The translations under genes were made by a program, and so were the position numbers. Below, piece by piece: positions 44,693-55,997 of a stretch of DNA of 64,000 nt (position 1 is its first letter; each line of letters begins with the position of its first letter). The stretch lies in contig OW387141.1 of assembly GCA_936440205.1 (NCBI GenBank), forward strand, positions 45,145,307 to 45,209,306, in the 5' to 3' direction. The notes under the pieces are model-generated. The model searched no databases and had not been told where the DNA came from. It saw only the letters and a list, made by a program, of their open reading frames with translations. This DNA is from Lepidonotus clava. Lineage: Eukaryota > Annelida > Polychaeta > Phyllodocida > Polynoidae.

Positions 44693-45302
44693 TATACATA
44701 AACAATAACTAAGGCCTTTATAGAAGATTTCAGACACAAACATTATCCAGCTTATATCTGTGTTGTAAATATGATATTTAGGTTCAGATTTTATGTGAAA
44801 ACACTATGAGTTAACATTAGTTTATGCTCTCCGATTCCCATGATAGTGAACGCTAGTGGTAGATTACGGGTGTTACTTCTAGATATGGGGAAGCTACAGT
44901 TAGTCGTTGTTCAGACTGCTTAGTATGGCCGCTGTTAGTGTCAATAGTCAAGTGATAGACTACATTCGTGAAATGGGCGTTCATATCCACAACACGAATG
45001 CCGCTTGGCTGAGAGGAAGTTTATTGGTGTTTATTCCAAAGGCATACAGTAGCTGGTGCGTTATGGCCTAAAGTATCCGGCCCTCGTTCAACACTGCCCA
45101 AGGCTAGCTTCGTCCTTAGAGTCTGCATGTCTTAATGCAGCAGTACAATGATAAACTCCTGTCCAAGTCACTCGATGTCTGCGTACATGGCTAAAACCAA
45201 ACCCCGAATCCTAAAGATTTGTATCAATCTAAACAGGTAGTGTTCTCTAGATTCGCCTGCTGGCTCAGCCCAATATATATACTATCCCAATTATTGATTT
45301 TA
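44693..45302. other. Spacer, nothing recognised
   Basis: No coding signal or repeats. Confidence 0.4.
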
Positions 45303-45596
45303 CCCAGTGCCCCGTCGCATAACAGAAATAAGGAACAATTTTTGGCACATGGTCAAACTCTCCCTGTTGTGCCAAAATTCAGCATCAATTTTCACCCATT
45401 TTTAATCATTTTTCTGGGGTGAAAATTCCAGGGATTTTAGATCTAAATGTCTAGTTTCCAGAACTTTTTACAGAATTAAAATCGGTTGAGCAGAACAGCC
45501 GCAAATCAACAGCGGGACCCATCGCTACAGGGACGTCCTTGTTTAAGGACGTCCTTGTTGCGACGGTTTGGTTATGCGACGGGCCACAGGCAGCAC
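45303..45596. mobile_element. Inverted-repeat element (CCCGTCGCATAAC ends)
   Basis: GTGCCCCGTCGCATAAC near 45308 faces GGTTATGCGACGGGCCAC near 45580, a long complementary pair. Inside the right half, GACGTCCTTG and its complement form a small palindrome (45532-45552). Termini and target duplication are not resolved. Confidence 0.5.
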
Positions 45597-47165
45597 TGCT
45601 TACTGGAAGGTGCTTTTCGTCTGCAGTGGTTATACATATATATCACCTACCAGCAGCGTCTGCCATTCTCCTATTTATGTAATTTTGAATATTCTTTATA
45701 ATTCCTTTTTAATTTCCTTTCTCATCTGGTGACTTTTATCTTACATCTAAATTCTCATTCATGAAGCAAAATATATTTCGCATAAAAGAACTTCACTAAT
45801 ATTTTATATGCACAATGACTTTTGTGCAATAGTCATGTTAATTGGCTGTCTAATTGTTGGTAATAAAACAAAATAGCTCATCTGATGATACCAGTAGTTA
45901 GAGTGAGTGTCATAATAGCCTGTAATCACCAGTCTGTATCCTAATATGAGGGAAAAAACATATATAATTGTGTTGGGAGTTCCAATGTATTCTAGAGAAA
46001 ACAGTACTCATATCTTATAAGTGCCTAGCTAGCAGGAAATAACACCAGAGGCCAGTTTGGGCAAATAAATTGGGCTGTTTAGAAAGGGTAAAACTAATGA
46101 CTGGAAACGTATCAAAAATCTGTTTTTTTATTTTCCTATTAATTCAAATGTTTACTAAAAATGTTCCTCAAGATATGCTATCATGTACAAGCCGTGTGAT
46201 TTTTGATAATGAGTCCTGTAGAATATTTATAGAATATATCCCACAGATTTATAAGACCTTTATTAAATCATTACATCAGAAAGGACTTCTTGGACTTGTG
46301 TCAAGGGTATTTGCTATTATACTGATAATTTGACAAAAATTCATATCTAAATTAAATTTCTATTGTATGGTATCAAATATAAGGCCCATAATAACATTTT
46401 GAAAACTGTTAAAATATGTATTAATTTGATTAAAAATGGTCTCGAATGTGTCTAGTCCAAGTTCCCAATTTGCCACACCGATCTAGATCGAGTGCTGAAA
46501 ATATGTCAGTTAAGTCCCCCTCTCTCCTTTTTTAAGAATTCTGATCTGCCTCAGCCGTATGACCAGTAGGCAGGTTGCCATGGGATGTGAAGGACCATAA
46601 AGGCCCTTCAGCACGCTTTACAGCACGGCCCTTGACAGGAATGTGTCACTTGGTACTGTTCACCAGGCGTGGAGAAGAGCCCTGGGGCATCATCTGGTGA
46701 CCCAAAAAAGACACAGACACAGAGGGGTAGAGGGAGTAACCAGTCTGTGGGCAATGCATACAATTCAAAATTAGTTTAAAATAAGAGAATTCAGAAGATT
46801 TGTTTTTGTTAGATATATATATATAGTTGTTGTATTTTGTATACTGAGAAAGCAATAATACATAAACACAAAGCCCCTCCATCCACTGGTCTTTCCTTAA
46901 AGACGATGATTATGAGTGAATGCAGAATAGATACACTGTGTCTAAATTTGGTGCAACCCGCATCATGTTTGAACTTGCATGTTTGAACATCCTATACACT
47001 CACTAAGATATTAGAGAAAAACTTAATCTTTTGGTGCATAATATTATTAATGTCAATACCTTTTGATTTAGCGGTTCGACACACCTAGCGAAATTGTTCA
47101 TCCAACAATAAACACACTCACAATCTTGACATGCCTATGTTAAAGCCGCCTTTCAGTAGGAAAAG
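45597..47165. other. Intergenic, nothing recognised
   Basis: AT-rich. Short unsupported frames only. Confidence 0.45.
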
Positions 47166-47168
47166 GTT

Positions 47169-47540
47169 AAAGGGAGCCAAAAGCAATGTAGGGTCAAAAT
47201 TTTGCAAATTCTGTTAATTGTTGGAATATATTCTATGGCAATAGCCTAGGCCTGTGGTAAAATATAGACTGTGAATAGAGACCTTAACTCCATTAAAATA
47301 GATGAAAACTCATTCCAGGTCAATTTTGGTGACCCACCAATATTGGTTTATTTACAAACATTGCTGTTTTCAGGCATACATGGCATGAGAATTATGGAAT
47401 TTAAGTGAACTTAAACCTAGTTACCATGCTTTATATTCTACCAATAGCTTAAGTTAGACTCTTAGAATGTATTTTCATAGTAATCTGAGTTTGCAAATTT
47501 TGGTCATATTTTGGCACAATATTGCTTTTGGCTCCCTTTG
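47169..47540. mobile_element. Inverted-repeat element (AAAGGGAGCCAAAAGCAAT ends)
   Basis: The left end AAAGGGAGCCAAAAGCAATG and right end ATTGCTTTTGGCTCCCTTT are complementary for at least 19 bases. About 372 bp, AT-rich interior, no coding capacity. A related left end, AAAGGGGACCAAAAGCAATG, stands alone at 48111-48130. Confidence 0.7.
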
Positions 47541-48446
47541 ATATGATATGAATGACTCATGATGCTAATTAACATGTTTACAAAGCCTTCATATTATACA
47601 GTGTTAGACAGGAAAGAAGTGAAACTGTGAAAACCATCGCGAAATATCAATATGGATGATGGCGTGGTAGTCAGTGTGAATTCCAGAAAGGGGTTACATG
47701 TAATCTTGTACTTATGTATTTATTAGGCCGTGACGTCTGCTTGTGGTTTCAATTCATTACTCCCTTTTTGGTAAAGAAAAGAAAAAGCAAAAGAAATCTG
47801 ACAGAAAGTGAACAACAAAATACCAATTTTGATTTATTGCAATATGTCTTTTCTCTTTCCCAGTAAAATATGGTTTACAAAATAATGTTATGTCTAATTT
47901 TGTACATAGATCTAGGGTAGGTATCAATGAAAATTAATATTTCCTCGAGTTTCCATTACATCGTAACTGTAAGAGAAGTCTTGAGAAATCTCATGTCAAA
48001 CTTGTCATTCAATCATTCATCAAAAGCTAATAAGAACTATTAAAGGAATAAGAAACGTCATTGTTATAAGGAAATGAGATACTGCCCCTAGAAAAATAAT
48101 CATTAGTTTCAAAGGGGACCAAAAGCAATGTACTGTTGGTGTCTTACATAAAAATATTAACCCGTTGCTTAGTAAGACATTACAGTTTATCTTAGAAGGC
48201 CGCTCATCACTGTTGCATCCTTAGTGACTTCTTAAGTGAACAACACATTTTAAGTAGATATGAATGAGATAATCATTATAATTATTATCATCTATTCTAT
48301 TGTAGGTTAACCTCAGGGGTCGTTGAGTAATTATATATTTGTTTTACCCTTGTAAAATTACCTAATGATGGACAGCCCCAAAGACAAACATGCATCAATC
48401 TACTCATTGCTTTACTAATTTTAACTTTGTTGCCCATGCTCTTTCA
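47541..48446. other. Upstream flank of the secreted-protein gene
   Basis: No gene recognised; holds the solo repeat end at 48111. The promoter and first exon of the secreted-protein gene are not identified and may lie here or farther left. Confidence 0.35.
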
Positions 48447-48468
48447 GTTGACCTTCTGCTCAGTCACC

Positions 48469-50167
48469 ATGCTCCGTCTCCTAGTACTAGTGGCAACAAC
48501 AGTAACAATTGCTTGTCTGTGCCTCTGCATTGAAGCATCAGGCCCGCCCCCTGTTGCCGAGTTCAAGAATCTCTTTGAATATGGACTTCAGATGCATGTT
48601 AAGGTAAACAGTATTTTAATTCAAAGTTTGCAAACAAACAGCAATAGATCCTATACATAATATGATTTGGCAATCATCACATGTAAATCTCTAAATATCC
48701 ATTTTAGTTGGTGGTATTCCAAAGTCTAAGTAACTGGACTGTTATAGTTATAGGAGGTAAAAGGACTACATTTTTTCTTACATCTGTCCATATTTATGTG
48801 ATATTTTGTGGTGTGATACCTCAAAATAATTATTTCTGCAATACTACACACTGCGACACTGATGTCAGGATTTCCATAACCATTGGCACAATATTATAAA
48901 TATCGCAACATTAACTGTCGTGATTTTAGCTGCTCGCTCACCATGAAGCTGTTCACTTTGTGATGTTTTAAATTTTAAAGTCAATGTAATAGGAGGATCA
49001 AATAAATATTTCTTACATTTATTCATGTCCAAATTTAATCACCTTGTTACTTGTTGTCTCCTATAATAGCTTTAATCATTATTAATCGCTAGCAAGCAGT
49101 AAATAAAGATTGTTATGCTCGATTAAAGGCCTCATAAGACAAATAAATGCCCACGAATAGTGCAGTTCGTCTGAGCAGTGTTAACCTTTTCTAACCACAG
49201 CAATTAGTGCCCTGAATATGCTGTAGTCACCAGAAATGCAAAGGGTTACACTGGCCGTACAGACAACTGCATCATTCACAAGAGTTTATCAGCCTCTCAG
49301 GGACCCGCCCTATGGCCCAAGCTTATACATTATGGTAGTCCTTTATGATACCATATTATTCAGTAACAGTTCAATTTTTGAAGACTTCACTGGAATATAT
49401 CTTTTATATTATTAGGGTGGCATGTCACATGGAGGTAGGGCAAAGAGAGACGAGACCACAGACGTCAGACTCCCTGCTCCCCTGGAGAAAATGAGGACTG
49501 CATTCATGGCCTTACTCACTGAGCCGGAGGAGGAGCTGGATGAGACAGCGGAGGCCAGAGGGAAGAAGCCCAAAAAACCCAAAAGACGACCTCCTTTCTG
49601 GAGAGATCGCAAAATTGCCAAGAGTCTGCGCAGAAAAGTAATCTTCCTTTTTAAGGTATGTGCTAACATTATGGTATTAATGATGCCAAAATCTTATTCA
49701 GGTTTTTTATAATATACATACGGATATATGTGATTTCATGTTTTAAGGTAAATGGATGATGCTCATTATTATTAGGTAAAAATTGTGTTCTTGTATTCTT
49801 TAGTATAATTCTTTTGTTTTCTTATAGTATAATGGTTCCTTCTCAGTCTCCCAAATTTATTCCAAATATATAGGTGTACAATAAAGCATGTTTCTTGTAC
49901 CGAGTGTTAACACAAAGAAACTAGTTATTGATTGGCATCTAACTGAAATATTGCTATATTGTTGCTATTATTCAACAATGGTAAGGACTAATTATTATAG
50001 CATATTTTCTTGTCTTAATTCTATATTTTTCATTCTCTCATCAGTATTTCAATGGCGGAGGCTTTAGGGGCAGTCCTGGTTTAACGGGGATGGCAGATTT
50101 GATGATGTCTTTCAATGAAGAGCTGACCACAACACCAGCCGACACAACAACTGCTGGTCTTGACTAA
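48469..50167 (+). CDS. Secreted 165-residue protein, candidate prohormone, unknown family
   Basis: Three coding exons join in phase 0: 48469-48603 (45 codons), 49416-49655 (80 codons) and 50045-50167 (40 codons plus stop). All junctions fit the splice rules: GTTAAG|GTAAAC, TTATTAG|GGTGG, TTTAAG|GTATGT, TCTCATCAG|TATTTC. The start MLRLLVLVATTV has a strong CACCATG context and is preceded by an acceptor-like CTCTTTCAG at 48447, so a 5' UTR exon probably lies upstream. Residues 1 to about 24 form a signal peptide, likely cut after EASG or close to it. A furin-type site RAKR lies at 53-56, then an acidic stretch (EPEEELDETAEA), a very basic one (KKPKKPKRRPPF, with RDRK), the segment KVIFLFKYFNGGGFRGSPG, and a threonine-rich C-terminus. 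All three cysteines are in the signal peptide, so the mature protein has none. The RAKR, KRR and RR sites suit a processed secreted peptide precursor. I recognise no family. Confidence 0.8.
49140..49270. mobile_element. Relic of the GTCGCC element in intron 1
   Basis: AACCTTTTCTAACCACAGCA, GCTGTAGTCACCAGAAATGC and AAAGGGTTACACTGGCC parallel the interior of the element at 18350-18893 (AACCCTTTCCAACCACAGCG, AGTAGTCGCCCATGAC, AAAGGGTTAACACTAATCGC). The ends are worn. Confidence 0.4.
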
Positions 50168-50236
50168 TCTTGACGTGTTTAATATTCTTTCATGTGGCAC
50201 CGCATCAACATATGATATATCCTATCTACTGTGAAC

Positions 50237-50242
50237 AATAAA
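50237..50242 (+). terminator. Polyadenylation signal of the secreted-protein gene
   Basis: AATAAA 70 bases after the stop codon at 50165-50167. A T-rich stretch about 80 bases on could serve as the downstream element. Confidence 0.6.
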
Positions 50243-50244
50243 CG

Positions 50245-51640
50245 CAGTATACCAATTACTAATATGATGAAAGTGGCAATGATGAAGATAATTAGACCTC
50301 ACTTCCATCACCAATTTTTATCTGGACCAACTTACATTTTATTTTTGCATTTAGTACTGATGCTGAAATGTTGTCTCAAAGACCAGTAGCCTAAGTGAGA
50401 TCTAGAGATGAGGACTTTATCCACTCTGCCATTCCACCCCCTCCGATTTATTTCAGCATTTTCACATCTAAAATAGCCACAGGTTTTCTTGTAGTGACTA
50501 GAGTTATTGTTGAAATAAAAAAGAAGGCAATATGTATACCAGTCATAAACAAAGTGATAATTCACAGTCCCCAAGTGATTTTTATTTTAAAATCTGACAT
50601 AATTATGTAGTTAATCTAATAGCAGTTTGTAATTTCTGATTGCTACTTTGAGTGCCTTTTCATATGAAGGATGCTGTCACTCTTTCTATTGCAACCAGAA
50701 TAGAAACAATGTATCTTCAGAGTTTCAGGTATTACACTTACTAAAAAGATGACTCGCCTTTCTGTGAAACATAATATGTTATATATATTTTGTGAAAGAT
50801 TTACATGTTTTGCCTAAGACCACACCACCACAGCAATTAAATGGTTAAAGTCAGGTTAGTATCATATCCAAACAACTTCTAATTTTGCTTCGTTAACTAT
50901 AGCTGCCAAGCTGTTTGTCACCTTGAGGTAAAATATAATGTACACTCTATGAAATAGAATGAATACAGATTTTAACAAAAGTGGCCAGATTCAACCTTTC
51001 TCATTATAAGTTAGGCTAAATGTTAATTTACATTGATTCTGGGGGCACTTGATATTGTTTGCTATTCCACAAATTTCCCTTTTTCTTCTATACATTTTCA
51101 CTCTGTATACAAAAGAGGGGAGGACATTATTTTAAATACAGTACCTTTTTAAATAAAGAAATTCAATCCAGTGTCTAATCGTTTTGATCATGCAGTGTTA
51201 AAGCAAAACATAATTGAGAAAATAAAATAAATACCCCTTTCACACTTCACAATGGTGAAGTGAATTAAAACAAAATACATTGAAAAAAGTGTACTGAAAC
51301 TAACCGATCAATGTCATGTCATCATAAGTAATTACCATCAGAAAGGTTGATTGGTTTGATAGTTGGCTGTTAGGGTCCGATACAGGAGCATCATATATAT
51401 GGGACCGTCCACAAATATATACATGTACATAGATATTTCAAACGATTTTAGCTCTAAAACAATTCATACATGGTTTCATGGACGTACATTATATGTTTCC
51501 AGAATGTCTCCTCCCCTCAACACTCATCCAACCCCAACACACGCCCATACATACCTCTGACTTGTACGTCATTAATTGACATCCCCTATAGCCGTATTTA
51601 CTACACATACGCCAGGCGTCTCCCCGTTTCCCATCACGTG
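50245..51640. other. Intergenic, nothing recognised
   Basis: AT-rich, no genes or repeats recognised. Confidence 0.45.
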
Positions 51641-51644
51641 GCTG

Positions 51645-51790
51645 GCTGATCCGGGGATAGAGTCATCTGGCGTCCTCCATTGACCAGCCTCTTAACGTCA
51701 TGTCCGCTGACGTCACCCAGCGTCCGCATCACGTCACGTCCTGCCGGGACGGATCCGCTGACGTCAGCCACAGAGAAAGCCTCCAGTCTA
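51645..51790. promoter_or_regulatory. CRE cluster, promoter-like
   Basis: Two full CREB sites TGACGTCA (51708-51715 and 51759-51766) plus AACGTCATG, ATCACGTCACGTCC and a G+C-rich, CpG-containing context lie within 80 bases. This density suggests a cAMP-responsive promoter or enhancer. No gene start is evident; the 20-bp minisatellite follows. Confidence 0.45.
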
Positions 51791-51939
51791 TCCCCTCCAC
51801 TCTCCTTTCTGACACTCTCCTTTCTGTCTCCCTCCTCTCTGTTGTACATTCTCCACTGCCGGTCTCTTCAGCCCATGGGAGACAGAGACTAAAAGGGTCT
51901 GTGGCGGGCGTCGGATGGCCCGACGGGAAGTGCACAGTC

Positions 51940-52690
51940 TATACTCTCCGCTGTCTTACTCCTGGCCAACAGTCTATACTGCCTCTCCACAGCCTCTACT
52001 GTCTCCTCACAGCTTCACTGCCTCCCCACAGTTCCTAATGTCTCCTCACAGTTCCTACTGCCTCCCCACAGTCCCTAATATCTCCTCACAGCTTCACTGC
52101 CTCCCCACAGTCCCTACTGTCTCCTCACAGCTTCACTGCCTCCTCATTGTCTCTACTGTCTCCTCAAACTCTCTACTGCCTCCTCGCAGTCTCTACTGCC
52201 TCCTCGCAGTCTCTACTGCCTCCCAACAGTCTCTACTGCCTCCCCACACTCCCTACTGCCTCCCCACACTCTATACTGCCTCCCCATACTCTCTACTGCC
52301 TCCTCACAGTCTCTACTGCCTCCCCACACTCTCTACTGCCTCCCCTCACTCTCTACTGCCTCCTCACAGTCTCTACTGCCTCCTCACAGTCTCTACTGCC
52401 TCCTCACAGTCTCTACTGCCTCCCCTCACTCTCTACTGCCTCCCCACACTCTAGACTGCCTCCCCACACTCTATACTGTCTCCCCCCACTCTCTACTGCC
52501 TCCTCACAGTCTCTACTGCCTCCTCACAGTCTCTACTGTCTCCCCACACTCTATACTGTCTCCCCACACTCTCTACTGCCTCCTCACAGTCTCTACTACC
52601 TCCCCACAGTCTATACAGCCTCCCCACACTCTTTACTGTCTCCCCACACTCTATACTGCCTCCCCACAGCCCGTACTCCACGCCCACTGT
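51940..52690. repeat. 20-bp minisatellite (CTCTACTGCCTCCTCACAGT)
   Basis: About 37 head-to-tail units of 20 bases, with unit variants TCCCCACACT, TCCTCACAGT and TCCCCTCACT interspersed. No unit contains a stop in the frames read, so overlapping frames of 179 and 209 residues run through it. Because 20 is not a multiple of three, all frames encode the same 20-residue repeat in rotation, which argues against a protein. Each CACAGT-type unit resembles a 3' splice site (pyrimidines then CACAG). Confidence 0.9.
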
Positions 52691-53285
52691 CCATACTACC
52701 CGCCTACACGTTCTCAGAGGGCAGTGAGACCCCTTTCCGGTATGTGCGCGCAGGCCTCAGTCGTTGGTGTCGGTAAGACGGGGCAGGTGAGCTCACGTCT
52801 CACCGTCTTTGTTTTTTTCTTCTCCATACTCTTTCACCACCTGCTTCCCTCCTGGTACTCAGAAAGGCCATTCGCCCGCCGTTTTCAATCTTAAGCTCTC
52901 CTAGAGTGGCTTTATACGACTGATAAACAGGTTGATGGAGCGATACAGGAGGCCCATTAACCGAAACGACCTTCTGGTATGCTAATGAGGGTTTTAATTT
53001 TAAAACTATGAGCCCGATAATCTTCAAACCAGCAAAGGGATGCCTCAGGATTGAAATGTCATGAACCGACATTAAGATATAAAAAGTGGCTTCTTCATGG
53101 CATTTCCCTCACTTTTTCCCATTTGGTAAAGCGACTGCTGACCACTAGGTCCCGTCCCTTTGGGGCCCTTATAGGTGGACACGTGATCAACATAGAACAT
53201 TCTATTATGCCCTTTCTATGTCCATCCCCCCTCGACAACGCCCCCCACCCCCTCCCCGACCCCACCACACACATCGCGCACCGAC
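52691..53285. other. Spacer, nothing recognised
   Basis: Mixed composition. No gene or repeat recognised. Confidence 0.4.
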
Positions 53286-53289
53286 TTTT

Positions 53290-53645
53290 GCTCTGATTAG
53301 TCATTTACGCAGGCGCATCAGAATGAACATCCGGTTGTCTTTAGGAACCGGAAGTCATACCTCAGCCCCTCCTAGCGGCGGCTGGGCGGACCACTCCCTG
53401 CCCGGGGGCGGGTCACGTCCGGTCAGACCGGTGGCGCCCCTAGCGGCAGCCCCATGAATCACCGGCCCCCTAGCGGGTGTCTCCAGCCATCGATCCTCCT
53501 CACCGCCGAATATTCCTACGCCGGGGCGAGGGGACTATTTTCAGACGCTGGAACAGACGCTGAAAACGCTCACCGGAAGTTGATGCTTATCCCAGAAGGC
53601 CAATGGCGGATGAGCGTTAAGACAACGCGGAAGGAAGAGGGAGTT
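53290..53645. promoter_or_regulatory. CpG-rich promoter-like block with ETS, SP1 and CTCF-like words
   Basis: The most CpG-rich stretch of the window's right half. It has two ETS words ACCGGAAGT (53347-53355 and 53572-53580), GGGGGCGGGTCACGTC (SP1 and CRE-like, 53404-53419), CCAATGGCGGATG (NF-Y and YY1-like, near 53601), and CCCGCTAGGGGGCC on the minus strand (53464-53477, CTCF-like). Open frames here are unsupported. It may be a CpG-island promoter whose transcript I cannot trace. Confidence 0.4.
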
Positions 53646-53655
53646 TGTGGTGGGG

Positions 53656-53675
53656 GTCGGGGGGGGGGGGGGGGA
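53656..53675. repeat. Poly-G tract
   Basis: A run of about sixteen G after GGTCGG. Confidence 0.85.
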
Positions 53676-53679
53676 CTAC

Positions 53680-54040
53680 ATGTCCTGACACAATCAACGA
53701 CTTTCGGCGACTTATTGAAGATTCAGTCCTCGACGCCGAGAAAAAACATTCGTCTACAAAAGTAGTTTTGCTTTTTGTGTATGCAAGTTTTCCTTATCTA
53801 TGTCTTCATAGATTGTTTATAACAGAACTTGGTATGGAACCTAAAAGTTGGGATGAGAAACTTTGAGAATGTGTTTCGCAATAAGGACATGACTTATGGC
53901 AAATGTTATTGTTTTTGCATCATAAATACACTGACTACTGTCTGTTACTAAAGATATGTTATATAATAAATATGGTTAATTTATAAAAGCAGGATTTTAG
54001 CAAAGGTGACTCTTTTTTTAACTAGATTACACACCATTCA
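53680..54040. other. Spacer, nothing recognised
   Basis: No coding signal or repeats. Confidence 0.4.
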
Positions 54041-54041
54041 T

Positions 54042-54150
54042 GCAGGGACGGATCCAGGGGGGTCCAGGGGGCCCTGAACCCCAGCACCTTTTTAATACTT
54101 AGCCTATATACTGATTCCCCCTCTTCAAACCCCTGTATCCACCCCTTTTA
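54042..54150. mobile_element. CAGGGGCGGATCC-type element, hAT-like
   Basis: Left end CAGGGACGGATCCAGGGGGG; right part CCCCTGTATCCACCCC, its approximate complement. The short interior (TTAATACTTAGCCTATATAC) is shared with the copy at 58297. No coding capacity. Confidence 0.55.
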
Positions 54151-54685
54151 CAGTACGTTTCAGCCACTAACCGAAACGCCTCCATGAGTGTTCAGAACCT
54201 GGCCGTTATGCCGTACTTTATGAATGTGGGGTCGGGGGTGGTGGCCAGTTGACAGTTTGCTATTGGGGAGCGGATGTCTAGGGATTATTTGTGAATCGAT
54301 ACCTCAAATGGAATGTCAATAGAAATGATGTTCGGTGAATGATTGAGATGACCTTTCTGATTTACTACGCTCGTTATGAGAATAGGCCGAGCGAGAAATT
54401 CAATCCAAAAGTTCCCTCATTGATTATGCCGTCTGGCTCACTTTGCTTCGGGAAGAATATCTCACTGAGAACCAGTGGACCCGACAGACAAGGGAAGAAC
54501 GAGGTTGTCACCTACGTTAAATAGGACAACTATTTTTACTTTGTAATGATGAGAGTGTTCAATGCTATCAAACACACCCGAAACGTTCAACATTATATTT
54601 AAGATAAAGAATAAATGTCACAACTTCCTATGTGACCAACAGTAACTCAGCTCTGAAGAAAAGTTTATCGCATCATCCTCAAGTC
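54151..54685. other. Spacer, nothing recognised
   Basis: No coding signal or repeats. Confidence 0.4.
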
Positions 54686-54688
54686 GTG

Positions 54689-55053
54689 CCTAGCCAGCTT
54701 GTGCCATAAGAGAAATGTTCTGCCACCATACTTTCTTACATATTTGTTACTTATTAGGATGGCACTTAACAATTATATTATTGATGGTGAGGTAGAAACC
54801 TCAACAATCATAATGTTATTATACATTATTTTTGGTGAGGTTATAGGACAAAACGAAAACAGAATGTTATAAAAACATTCAGTTGGGATTGAAGAACATA
54901 ACCAGAATGTTGTAATAATGTCACAGTACATATCTTGTCAGTACGTTGCAGTGATGTAATTGGAAGTCATAAAAAAGAACGTAACAAGAACCAAATACAG
55001 AACTAACCAGAATGTTGCTGTAACATTATGATAACGTCGCATCCTTGGCTGGG
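54689..55053. mobile_element. 365-bp inverted-repeat element, second copy
   Basis: Left end CCTAGCCAGCTTG (one of the worn ends); right end CTTGGCTGGG. Exactly the same length as the copy at 28643-29007, with the same interior order, including GGCACTTAACAATTATATTA, AATAATGTCACAGTACA and ATGATAACGTCGC. No coding capacity. Confidence 0.7.
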
Positions 55054-55059
55054 TAGCAT

Positions 55060-55805
55060 ACTGAGACATCCCATTTACACAGCTGTGACATCACCCATAT
55101 CTCAGTGGTCTGTACCTTGCTTGCAATATGGCCATATCACAGACAATTTGCAGCTCAAGTCAGAATGGTGTAAAAAAACCTTTTGGCTGACGGCCACGTC
55201 CAGTTTATTGGGTATAAAATTACTGTCAGAATCCGACTCAGGGAAGGGTTTGGCTGCCAATTGTGACGGATGATTGGAAATTGAGACCCTCTGCATAAAC
55301 AGAGGGGTAAGTTTTTTTAGGAAGAAGATTGAGAAGGAAAATGAAAATTATATGTACCAACTGAGTCATTGCCTAATTAGGTAGGATCATGTGACCAGTT
55401 TAACTATAGGGGTATAGGCAGGATTCCGAAGATACTTTTGTCCCAGATGTTAATCTCAAAGAGACTATTGTCCTGCCCTCTCGAAAGAGGGTAAATCTTC
55501 AGAGAGGTATTGCCCAGAGGGCAATGATACCTGTCCATGCATGCGTATGCCAATTTTTGTGTTGTGGGCGCATTGAGAAATTGGTTTCGTCCAAATCTGC
55601 ACACACCTACACCTTGGGCTAAAGCCCTTGACGCTGTGTGCTAACTGTAACAATTGTGTTGTGTCCCCTCTGTGTGCATTATGTATACCTTACTCCCGTA
55701 GGGTCGGATGTCCACTCAATGTGTCACCCCTCCCCAGTTATACACTTCTCTATTGATTTCTGGTATATCTGAAAAGTGATATGTGTTTTTTTCAAAATAC
55801 ACATA
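55060..55805. other. Spacer, nothing recognised
   Basis: No gene or repeat recognised. Confidence 0.4.
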
Positions 55806-55809
55806 AACT

Positions 55810-55992
55810 TGGCTGGGTAGTGGCGGATCCAGGGGGGGCAAAGGGGGCAATTGCTCCCCCCCCCCCCCACCCACTCACACTGAGTGGATTTTTTTCGAAT
55901 AATCTACGCTTGTTGAGTTGTACAAATCTGACATTATTTACTTTCATTCGGGGGGTTGGTTTTAGATGACATACTATGGATCCGCCCCTGCT
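55810..55992. mobile_element. CAGGGGCGGATCC-type element
   Basis: Left part TAGTGGCGGATCCAGGGGGG; right-end complement CAGGGGCGGATCC. A poly-C run (about 55854-55869) lies in the left interior. 183 bp, no coding capacity. Confidence 0.55.
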
Positions 55993-55997
55993 GTGTA

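Noticed and set aside
51915-52776. Overlapping plus-strand open frames of 179 and 209 residues
   Set aside because: They lie wholly in the 20-bp minisatellite. The unit lacks stops and, being 20 bases long, gives the same residue repeat in every frame.
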